A stretch of 64,000 nt of DNA, taken from the NCBI RefSeq assembly GCF_000383915.1, contig NZ_KB912942.1:2578561-2642560 (forward strand), given 5' to 3'. The stretch is from Amycolatopsis benzoatilytica AK 16/65. GTDB taxonomy: Bacteria > Actinomycetota > Actinomycetes > Mycobacteriales > Pseudonocardiaceae. Under the pieces are notes generated by a model. It was not told the origin of the DNA. It was given only the letters and a program-made list of their open reading frames with translations, and made no database searches. Below, piece after piece: positions 1 to 6,836 of this stretch; positions within the stretch are counted from its first letter, which is position 1; every line of letters begins with the position of its first letter. Made by a program: the position numbers and the translations under genes.

Positions 1-1150
1 GAAAGTTGCGGGGGAAGGTGCGCAGCGAGTTGCTGCCGGGCGCGGGCGCCTGGCCCATCCCGATGCAGCCCAGACAGCCCGCTTGGTGCACCCGCGCGCC
101 GGCGCCGATCAGATCGCTCAGAAAGCCGGTGCGGGCCAAGTCGACCAGGATCTGCCGGGATGTCGGGTTGACGTCGAAGCTGACCGAGTCCGCGGTCTGG
201 CGGCCCCGCACGGTCGCGGCGGCCACCGCGAAATCGCGGAACCCCGGGTTCGCGGACGACCCCAGGACCACCTGGCCGATCGGCGTACCGGCGACCTCCC
301 GCACCGGCTTGACGTTCCCCGGCGACGACGGCGCGGCCACCAGCGGTTCCACTGTGGACAGATCGACGTCCTCTTCGAGGTCGTAGACCGCGTCCGGACC
401 GGCCGCGAGCGGGAGGAAGTCGCCTTCGCGGCCCTCCGCGCGAAGGAACTCGCGGACCGCTTCGTCGGAAGGGAACACCGACGCGGTCGCGCCGAGCTCC
501 GCGCCCATGTTGGCGAGCACGTGCCGGTCCATCGCGGTCAGCCCGGCAAGTCCGGGCCCGTGATACTCCAGGATCCGATTTCGGCCGCCGCTGACCCCGT
601 GCCGCCGAAGCAGCTCCAGTACGACGTCTTTCGCCGAGACCCACGGCGGCAGCTCGCCGTGCAGGCGGATGCCCCAGATTTCCGGCATCCGCAAGTACAG
701 CGGCTCTCCGGCGATGGCGAGCGCCACCTCCAGCCCGCCCACGCCGACGGCCAGCATTCCCAGCGCGCCCGCCGCGCAGGTGTGCGAATCGGAACCGGCA
801 AGGCTCTTTCCGGGGACGCCGAACCGCTGCATGTGCGTGGGATGCGAGACGCCGTTGCCCGCCTTGGAAAACCACAGTCCGAAGCGCCGGCAGGCGGAGC
901 GCAGGTAGGCGTGGTCTTCGGCATTCCTCTCGTCGGCCTGCAGCAGGTTGTGGTCGACGTACTGGACGCTCAGCTCGGTTCGCGCCCGGTCCAGGCCCAG
1001 TGCCTCCAGCTCCTGCATCACCAGCGTGCCGGTGGCGTCCTGAGTCAAGGTCTGGTCGACGCGGAGGCCGATCTCGGTGCCTGGTTCCACCTGCCCGGCG
1101 ACCAGATGCGCGGACAGCAGCTGACCGGCGAGCGTCTGCTCGCGTGCCAC
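1..1150 (-). CDS. Aconitate hydratase (aconitase family, short putative type), 3' end cut by window edge
   Basis: This gene is an Fe-S dehydratase of the aconitase/isopropylmalate-isomerase superfamily that should interconvert citrate and isocitrate. About 383 codons are visible and the C-terminus lies outside the window. The start is the GTG at 1150, preceded by a good AGGAGG. The N-terminus begins directly with the catalytic fold, as in the roughly 650-residue putative aconitases rather than the 900-residue AcnA. Residues 121-125 are DSHTC, and Cys359 and Cys362 form the CxxC that with a third Cys should hold the 4Fe-4S cluster. A sigma-B-like promoter lies just upstream. Isopropylmalate or homoaconitate substrates cannot be fully excluded because the small-subunit-like domain is not visible. 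Confidence 0.88.
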   Translation of the reverse strand, partial: MAREQTLAGQLLSAHLVAGQVEPGTEIGLRVDQTLTQDATGTLVMQELEALGLDRARTELSVQYVDHNLLQADERNAEDHAYLRSACRRFGLWFSKAGNGVSHPTHMQRFGVPGKSLAGSDSHTCAAGALGMLAVGVGGLEVALAIAGEPLYLRMPEIWGIRLHGELPPWVSAKDVVLELLRRHGVSGGRNRILEYHGPGLAGLTAMDRHVLANMGAELGATASVFPSDEAVREFLRAEGREGDFLPLAAGPDAVYDLEEDVDLSTVEPLVAAPSSPGNVKPVREVAGTPIGQVVLGSSANPGFRDFAVAAATVRGRQTADSVSFDVNPTSRQILVDLARTGFLSDLIGAGARVHQAGCLGCIGMGQAPAPGSNSLRTFPRNF

Positions 1151-1187
1151 GGCGATCACCTCCTGGACGAGCGCGGCCCGAGACCGG

Positions 1188-1213
1188 TTACCCGGTCGCG
1201 GTGCGGTCAACAC
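1188..1213 (-). promoter_or_regulatory. Sigma-B-like promoter of the aconitase gene
   Basis: Read on the minus strand, GTGT (1213-1210) is followed by 16 nt and GGGTAA (1193-1188). The hexamer lies 37 nt upstream of the GTG start. The pattern matches the GNNT-N14..16-GGGTA class of actinomycete stress sigma factors except for the final A. Confidence 0.5.
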
Positions 1214-1226
1214 TCCAGGGAGGAAC

Positions 1227-2288
1227 TCAGACCGGGTCCGGCTCGTCCGGTGCCAGCTCGGCGCCGTCCAGTTCGCCGTCCAGTTCGCCGTGCCGCTCCG
1301 CCAGCGTGCCGGCGAGGTGCACGAGCTTCACGTTGAGCTCTTGGGACGTGCGGCGCAGCAGATCGAACGCCTCGTCCGCGTCCAGGCCGCGACGCGCCAT
1401 GATGATGCCCTTCGCCTGACCGATCACGTCCCGGCTGTCCAGCGCGGTGCGCAACTGGGCCTGGTGCAGCTCGTCGCGCGTCAGCGCGTCGGTGCCGGCC
1501 ACTGCGAGCGCGGCATGGCTCGCCAGCAGGAGGAGGATGTCCCGGTCGGCTCCGGCCAGCCCGCCGGGACTGCGGGAGTAGAGGTTGAGCGCGCCGGAAA
1601 ACCGTGTCAGGGCTTCGTCGGCCAGCGCCGTCGCCAGCACGCTGCGCCAGCCGTCCCCAGCCGCGGCCGGCGCCCAGTCCGGCCACATCGGTGCGGCGCG
1701 CAGATCGGCGCATTCGACGAACTCGGCGCTGTCCGGCTGCGCGGCATCGTGGCAAGGCCCCTCGCCCAGCTCGTATTGGAGCCGGTCGAGGTCCGCGGCC
1801 GCCGGGTCGGTGTAGGCCGCGGTGTGGAACCGGCCGTCCGGCGCGAGCAGCGTGATCGACACCAGGTCGGCCTCGGGGACCAGGGACGCGGTCGCGTCCA
1901 CGACGAGCTGGAGTACCGCGCCGACCGTCGGCGCGGCGAGGAGCAGTTCCGTCAGCGACCGGAATTCCGATCCGCACGGGCCGAGCGGATCGTCTTCGCC
2001 GGCCAGGGCCGCGACGGCGGAATCGGCGACCGGCAGGCCCGCGTCCGCCAGCACTCGCCGCGCCACGCCGCCGGGCCGGCAGGCGAACACTGCCCGGGCC
2101 GCTCCCGCCGACTCTCGCAACATCGTCAGGTCCTCAGCGGAGAACGCGGTGAGCCCGCTCAGCTCGAAGATCACCGAGCGCGGCGCGGCCGCGAGCACCC
2201 CGGCCAGCTCCGCACCGGCCCCGGTCGGGTCGCCGCTCAACCGCACTACCGCCGAATGCTCGATGGTGACTCCGGTTTCCGGTTCCAC
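1227..2288 (-). CDS. STAS-GAF-ANTAR domain regulator
   Basis: This 353-residue protein is a predicted RNA-binding antiterminator and signal sensor. Residues 1-90 resemble a STAS-like fold, the middle (about 110-270) is a GAF domain, and the C-terminal 60 residues form an ANTAR helix bundle with the typical IGQAKGIIM and AF.LLRR.S segments. ANTAR proteins bind two-hexaloop RNA structures to prevent termination; the GAF domain usually senses a small ligand or redox state. The GTG at 2288 was chosen because GGGAGGCGAGGA precedes it and homology begins there; a longer upstream reading is GC-driven. A GGGTAC occurs upstream at 2324-2329 but lacks a matching -35. The gene is followed 77 nt later by the aconitase start. 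Confidence 0.85.
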   Translation of the reverse strand: MEPETGVTIEHSAVVRLSGDPTGAGAELAGVLAAAPRSVIFELSGLTAFSAEDLTMLRESAGAARAVFACRPGGVARRVLADAGLPVADSAVAALAGEDDPLGPCGSEFRSLTELLLAAPTVGAVLQLVVDATASLVPEADLVSITLLAPDGRFHTAAYTDPAAADLDRLQYELGEGPCHDAAQPDSAEFVECADLRAAPMWPDWAPAAAGDGWRSVLATALADEALTRFSGALNLYSRSPGGLAGADRDILLLLASHAALAVAGTDALTRDELHQAQLRTALDSRDVIGQAKGIIMARRGLDADEAFDLLRRTSQELNVKLVHLAGTLAERHGELDGELDGAELAPDEPDPV

Positions 2289-2415
2289 TCCTCGCCTCCC
2301 GCTGGCACGGACTCCTTTCCAACGTACCCGCGCCGCGCGACCGCTGCGCACCGCCAATGTTTCACCGGCAACCGGTGCGGAAACCCGATGGACCGCGATA
2401 CCGGAAGGAGCCGAA

Positions 2416-2751
2416 ATGCCGCAGCAGGCATGGAACAGCCGACGGGAACGCCAGTACGAACACATCAAGAAGTCCCAGGAGGAACGCGGCACGAGCGAAG
2501 ACCGAGCCGAGGAGATCGCGGCCCGCACGGTGAACAAGAACCGGGCGCGGGCCGGAGAGTCCGAGCGCGCCAGCCGGACCTCATTGCGCGGCAAGTCTCC
2601 GCAGGAGCGGGGCGGGCATCGCTCCGGCAAGCGGCTCGGCCCGGGCGGGCCGACCCGCGAGCAGCTCTACAACGAAGCACGGCAACGCAACGTCCACGGC
2701 CGCTCGAAAATGACGAAGAACGAGCTGGCCAAGGCGCTGGGCCGGACCTGA
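2416..2751 (+). CDS. Small basic protein annotated in relatives as 'plasmid stabilization protein' (Rho_N-like C-terminus)
   Basis: This 111-residue, very charged protein matches a family common in actinomycetes and often labelled plasmid stabilization protein, although nothing here suggests a plasmid. The N-terminus has an RRERQYEHIK segment and EEIAARTVNK, and the C-terminal 40 residues (TREQLYNEA..NV.GRSKMTKNELAKAL) look like a SAP/Rho_N nucleic-acid-binding helix-extension-helix. GGAAGGAG precedes the ATG at 2416. It is followed 41 nt later by a CsbD-like gene and both are probably one transcript. The real function is unknown; a nucleoid- or RNA-associated stress role is a guess from its company. 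Confidence 0.8.
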   Translation: MPQQAWNSRRERQYEHIKKSQEERGTSEDRAEEIAARTVNKNRARAGESERASRTSLRGKSPQERGGHRSGKRLGPGGPTREQLYNEARQRNVHGRSKMTKNELAKALGRT

Positions 2752-2792
2752 GCGCGACCACCCCGACCAGGAACGCGGAAAGGAGCACGACT

Positions 2793-3035
2793 GTGCCGGA
2801 ACACCGGACTGACACGTCGGAAGCCGTCAAAGGAACGGTGGAAGATGCCAAGGGGAAGCTGAAGGAGGCGGCCGGCGCCGTCGTCGGCAACGATTCGCTG
2901 CACCGGGAAGGCCGGGAGCAGCAGGACAAAGCGGACGCGCAGCAGGAGGCAGCCGCCAAGGAAGCGGACGCTGAACGAGCCCGCGCCGAAGCGGAGCGTC
3001 GCGAAGCACGGGAAGCTGCTCAGCAGCGCCGGTGA
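2793..3035 (+). CDS. CsbD-family general stress protein
   Basis: This 80-residue protein begins with the CsbD signature (AVKGTVEDAKGKLKEAAGAVVGN, residues about 9-31), then changes into a highly charged alanine/glutamate/arginine-rich helix to the end. CsbD of Bacillus is controlled by sigma-B and its biochemical function is unknown. The GTG start at 2793 is preceded by AAAGGAG. It lies downstream of the small basic protein gene and ends just before a strong hairpin terminator. Confidence 0.82.
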   Translation: MPEHRTDTSEAVKGTVEDAKGKLKEAAGAVVGNDSLHREGREQQDKADAQQEAAAKEADAERARAEAERREAREAAQQRR

Positions 3036-3073
3036 CCGGGCGTGGCAGGGGGTGACCGGGCACGCCCGGCAAA

Positions 3074-3118
3074 CGCCGGCGAGTCCGCGGGCAGAATCAG
3101 CCCGCGGACTCGCCGGCG
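3074..3118. terminator. Perfect 19-bp hairpin after the CsbD gene
   Basis: The arms 3074-3092 and 3100-3118 are exact reverse complements separated by AGAATCA. No U-tract follows, as is usual in high-GC actinomycetes. The remaining sequence up to 3311, upstream of the convergent STAS gene, shows no credible gene. Confidence 0.75.
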
Positions 3119-3311
3119 CTCCTTCGGCTGCGGCAACGGAGCCACGCGCCCGAGCCGCGACCCGAAGCGGACAAACGAACGCCTCGGCAGCACGCGAGCG
3201 GTCGGACCGGTCGGCAGCACCCCGCTAATCGGCGCTGGTCGCCAGCACACGGGTAGTCGGCGCGGCCGGAAGCGCCTGGCCAGATGCACCAGCGACGCCC
3301 CGGCCAGGCGG

Positions 3312-3710
3312 TCAACTCACCTCAGCCGCTGTCCGCCGCGCGGCGGACACCAGCTCGACCGCCTCCGCGACGCTGCGGGCTAGCGTCACTTCGGCGTCGA
3401 GCCGAAGGACCCGGATCGGCCGCAGCACCGCGCGCTGGCCAGCCGCCAGCACGAACGCCACGCCCGCGGCTTCGGCGAGCCTGGCAGCCTCCGCCAGCAC
3501 GCTGAGCCCGGCGACCGAACAGAACGTCACCCGGGTGAGATCGACGATCAGCCCGCGAGGCCGCAGCGCCAGCTCGTCGGCCAGCCGTTCACGCAGCTGG
3601 GCGGTGGACCGCAAGTCCAGTTCCGCCGCGACCGCGACCACCGTCTCGTTCGCGGTCGCGGTGATCAGAATTCTTGCCGGCGTACCCGGCACATCGGTTT
3701 GTTGCGTCAT
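3312..3710 (-). CDS. STAS-domain anti-sigma factor antagonist
   Basis: This 132-residue single-domain protein is of the SpoIIAA/RsbV type. After a short tail it shows the STAS beta-alpha pattern: ETVVAVAAELDLRST at residues 19-33, LIVDLTRVTFCSVAGLSVL at about 58-76, and a C-terminal variable helix. The serine in the 'CSVAGL' loop aligns with the phosphorylated serine that switches partners. Such proteins release a sigma-B/F-class sigma factor by binding the anti-sigma kinase when unphosphorylated. Its location in a block with many sigma-B-like promoters fits a role in that circuit, but no anti-sigma kinase or sigma gene is in the window. Confidence 0.85.
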   Translation of the reverse strand: MTQQTDVPGTPARILITATANETVVAVAAELDLRSTAQLRERLADELALRPRGLIVDLTRVTFCSVAGLSVLAEAARLAEAAGVAFVLAAGQRAVLRPIRVLRLDAEVTLARSVAEAVELVSAARRTAAEVS

Positions 3711-3871
3711 GGTGCCCTCCTCGCGACACGCGAGGCCGGACCCGATGTGCGCGGCCCGGCCCGGGACCCGCTGAGGCGGGCCGCTCTGGGTCGGACAACG
3801 GCACGTGGGCTGAACCGCTCCCGCCTCGACCGTAGCGCAGTCCGGCCGCAACCGCACTGCCTGGCGAAGAC

Positions 3872-3897
3872 GTGTAGGCCCGGACCGGCCCGGGTAG
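3872..3897 (+). promoter_or_regulatory. Sigma-B-like promoter of the pyruvate-oxidase-like operon
   Basis: GTGT at 3872-3875 is followed by 16 nt and GGGTAG at 3892-3897, 36 nt before the ATG at 3934. The leader holds GGGAAGGA as ribosome binding site. Confidence 0.5.
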
Positions 3898-3933
3898 CCG
3901 GAGACCCGATCACTACGCACGGGAAGGACTGCC

Positions 3934-5727
3934 ATGACCGAAACTGTCGGCGACTACCTGCTCGCCCGGCTGCGCGACTGGGGCGTGGAGCAGGTGTTCT
4001 CCTATCCTGGCGACGGAATCAACGGACTCGTCGCTTCGTTCGGCAAGGCGGACAACAAACCGCGGTTCGTGCAGGCTAGGCACGAGGAGATGGCCGCATT
4101 CGCCGCAGTCGGGTACGCGAAATTCAGCGGCCGCGTCGGCGTCTGCATGGCCACCTCCGGGCCGGGCGCGATCCACCTGCTGAACGGGCTCTACGACGCG
4201 AAACTCGACCACGTCCCGGTCGTCGCGATCGTCGGCCAGACCGCGCGGACCGCGATGGGCGGCAGCTACCAGCAGGAGGTCGAACTCCAGACGCTGTACC
4301 GGGACGTCGCGAACGAGTACTGCGTCGAGGTCAACGTCGCCGAGCAGTTGCCCAACGCCCTCGACCGCGCGATCCGGGTCGCCCAGGCCTCGCGCACGCC
4401 GACCGCCGTGATCATTCCGGCGGACCTGCAGGAAGAGCCGTACGAACCGCCGCAGCACGTGTTCAAGCAAATGCCGTCGAGCCCGCCCGGGACGGCCTGG
4501 CCCAACCCGGTGCCGCCCGAGTCCAGCATCGACGAGGCAGCCGAAGTGCTCAATTCCGGCGAGAAGCTCGCCATCCTGGTCGGGCAAGGCGCGCGCGGCG
4601 CCGCCGAGGAGGTGCGCCAAGTCGCCGACACCACCGGTGCCGGGGTGGCGAAAGCATTGCTGGGCAAGGACGTCCTCTCCGACGAGCTCCCCTATGTGAC
4701 CGGCGCGATCGGCCTGCTCGGCACCCGGGCGAGCTACGAGATGATGCGCGACTGCGACACCTTGCTGATCGTCGGCTCCAACTTCCCGTACAGCCAGTTC
4801 CTGCCGGAGTTCGGCCAGGCCCGCGCGGTGCAGATCGACCTGGACGGCCGGTTCATCGGGATGCGCTACCCCACCGAAGTCAACCTGGTCGGCGATTCCG
4901 CCGCGACTCTGCGCGCGCTGCTGCCGAAGCTGCGCCGGACAGAAAACCGTTCGTGGCGCGAAACGATCGAGAAGAACGTCGCCGAATGGTGGGACACCAT
5001 CGACCGCCAAGCCGAGGTCGACGCGAAGCCGGTCAACCCGATGCGGATCGTGCACGAGCTGTCCCGCCGCATCCCGGACGACGCCATCGTCACCGCCGAT
5101 TCCGGCTCCTCGACCAACTGGTACGCGCGCAACCTCCGGATCCGCGGCGACGTACGAGGTTCGTTGTCCGGAACGCTCGCCACGATGGGCCCGGGCGTGC
5201 CGTATGCGATCGGTGCGAAGTTCGCTCACCCGGATCGGCCGGTGATCGCGCTCGTCGGCGACGGCGCGATGCAGATGAACGGGATGGCCGAGCTGATCAC
5301 CATTTCCCGCTACCACGGGCTGTGGTCGGATCCGCGGTGCATCGTCTGCGTATTCCACAACAACGACCTGAACCAGGTCACCTGGGAGCTGCGCGCCATG
5401 GGCGGTGCGCCGAAGTTCGAGGAGTCGCAGGCGCTGCCGGACGTCGACTACGCCGGTTTCGCCCGCAGCATCGGGCTCGCCGGGATCAACGTCGACGAGC
5501 CGGGCGAGGTCGGGCACGCCTGGGACGCCGCGTTCGCCGCCACCGGCCCGACCGTGCTGGACGTGCGGTGTGACGCCGAAGTGCCGCCGATCCCGCCGCA
5601 CGCGACCTTCGAACAGATGAAATCGGTGACCGAGGCGGTGCTCAAGGGCGATCCCGAAGCGTTCCATCTGGTCACTCAGGGGGCCAAGACGAAGATTCAG
5701 GAATTCCTGCCCGGACACTCGCGATGA
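3934..5727 (+). CDS. Thiamine-pyrophosphate enzyme, pyruvate oxidase / acetolactate synthase-like
   Basis: This 597-residue protein has the three-domain ThDP fold. The N-terminal Pyr domain contains the activating glutamate (RHEE, Glu51), the central domain lies around residues 190-330, and the C-terminal PP domain carries the GDGAMQM...N-N Mg-ThDP motif from about residue 444. Sequence style (YPGDGINGLV, SGPGAIHLLNGLYDAK) is closest to PoxB-like pyruvate oxidases, which decarboxylate pyruvate to acetate or acetyl phosphate, rather than to biosynthetic acetolactate synthase. It is first in a tight operon with an enolase-superfamily enzyme (4-nt overlap) and an FAD/Fe-S oxidoreductase, which suggests oxidation of a sugar acid or D-lactate to pyruvate and then acetate. 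The substrate is inferred, not proven. Confidence 0.85.
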   Translation: MTETVGDYLLARLRDWGVEQVFSYPGDGINGLVASFGKADNKPRFVQARHEEMAAFAAVGYAKFSGRVGVCMATSGPGAIHLLNGLYDAKLDHVPVVAIVGQTARTAMGGSYQQEVELQTLYRDVANEYCVEVNVAEQLPNALDRAIRVAQASRTPTAVIIPADLQEEPYEPPQHVFKQMPSSPPGTAWPNPVPPESSIDEAAEVLNSGEKLAILVGQGARGAAEEVRQVADTTGAGVAKALLGKDVLSDELPYVTGAIGLLGTRASYEMMRDCDTLLIVGSNFPYSQFLPEFGQARAVQIDLDGRFIGMRYPTEVNLVGDSAATLRALLPKLRRTENRSWRETIEKNVAEWWDTIDRQAEVDAKPVNPMRIVHELSRRIPDDAIVTADSGSSTNWYARNLRIRGDVRGSLSGTLATMGPGVPYAIGAKFAHPDRPVIALVGDGAMQMNGMAELITISRYHGLWSDPRCIVCVFHNNDLNQVTWELRAMGGAPKFEESQALPDVDYAGFARSIGLAGINVDEPGEVGHAWDAAFAATGPTVLDVRCDAEVPPIPPHATFEQMKSVTEAVLKGDPEAFHLVTQGAKTKIQEFLPGHSR

Positions 5728-6827
5728 CGGCCACCGCGGCACCGCGCGTCGAGCACGTCGAAGCGACCGCTTACCGGGTGCCGACGCCTGCCCCGGAGGC
5801 CGACGGCACCTTGAGCTGGGACGGAACCACGCTGGTCGTGGTCCGGCTCCACGCCGGCGCTGCGGACGGACTCGGCTGGACCTACGCCGACGCGTCGTGC
5901 GTACCGCTGATCGAACAGAAGCTCGCGCCGGAGATCACCGGACTGCCCGCGCTCGATCCTCCGGCCTGCTGGAGCGCCATGCAGCGGGCGGTCCGGAATC
6001 TCGGCCGCGTCGGGCTCGTCTCGTGCGCGCTGTCCGCGGTGGACATCGCAGTCTGGGACGCGGCCGCGAAGCTGGTCAGCCTCCCGCTGGCGCGGTTCCT
6101 CGGCCGGGTTCACGAACACGTCGACGTGTACGGCAGCGGCGGCTTCACCTCGGAGGACGACGACCGGCTGGCCGAACAACTCGACGAGTGGGTGCGCCGG
6201 AGGCGGATCCCGCGCGCGAAGATCAAGATCGGCGAAGCGTGGGGAAGCCACGTCTCCCGCGATCTGAGCCGGGTGCGGCTGGCGCGGGAGACCGTCGGCG
6301 ACGACACCGAGCTGTTCGTGGACGCCAACGGCGGCTACTCGATCGGGCAGGCCCGCCGGATCACCGGACCGCTGCGCGAGTTCGGCGTGACCTGGTTCGA
6401 AGAACCGGTGTCCAGCGACGACCTGGCCGGGCTCGCGCAGCTGCGCTCCCCGGACGGCCCGGACATCGCGGCCGGCGAATACGGCTACGACCTGCCCTAC
6501 TTCGCCCGGATGCTGCCCTCGGTGGACTGCCTGCAGGTCGACGTCACCCGCTGCGGCGGATACACCGAATGGCGTCGCGTCGCCGCGCTCGCCGCCGCGG
6601 CCAACCGCGACGTCTCCGCGCACTGCGCGCCGAACCTGTCCGCGTCCGCCGCGGCCGCCACGCCCAATTTCCGGCATATCGAATGGTTCGCCGACCACGA
6701 CCGGATCGAAAGCGAACTGTTCGACGGCGGCCTGGATCCCACCGGCGGCACGGTCGCGCCGTCCATGTCCGAGGCCGGGCACGGGCTGCGCCTGCGCACC
6801 GCCGCGGCCGCCGAATACGCGCTCTGA
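5724..6827 (+). CDS. Enolase-superfamily (mandelate racemase/muconate lactonizing) enzyme
   Basis: This 367-residue enzyme has the capping domain followed by a modified TIM barrel. It shows the K-x-K general base motif (Lys166/Lys168 in AKIKIG), Mg ligands in FVDANGGY, WFEEP and AAGEYG, and a later segment with SAHCAPNLSA. Family members dehydrate or racemise acid sugars, or open muconolactones, by abstracting the proton alpha to a carboxylate. The ATG overlaps the stop of the ThDP enzyme gene (ATGA), so translation is probably coupled. The context suggests an acid-sugar dehydratase feeding pyruvate-type intermediates; specificity cannot be read from sequence. Confidence 0.85.
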   Translation: MTATAAPRVEHVEATAYRVPTPAPEADGTLSWDGTTLVVVRLHAGAADGLGWTYADASCVPLIEQKLAPEITGLPALDPPACWSAMQRAVRNLGRVGLVSCALSAVDIAVWDAAAKLVSLPLARFLGRVHEHVDVYGSGGFTSEDDDRLAEQLDEWVRRRRIPRAKIKIGEAWGSHVSRDLSRVRLARETVGDDTELFVDANGGYSIGQARRITGPLREFGVTWFEEPVSSDDLAGLAQLRSPDGPDIAAGEYGYDLPYFARMLPSVDCLQVDVTRCGGYTEWRRVAALAAAANRDVSAHCAPNLSASAAAATPNFRHIEWFADHDRIESELFDGGLDPTGGTVAPSMSEAGHGLRLRTAAAAEYAL

Positions 6828-6836
6828 AGGAGGGCC

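Noticed and set aside
2324..2329. GGGTAC upstream of the GAF-ANTAR gene as a sigma-B-like promoter
   Set aside because: No GNNT occurs 14-17 nt upstream on the minus strand, so only the -10 half matches.
2416..2751. 'Plasmid stabilization' gene as evidence for an integrated plasmid or toxin-antitoxin system
   Set aside because: No toxin partner, replication or transfer gene is near; the family name is historical.
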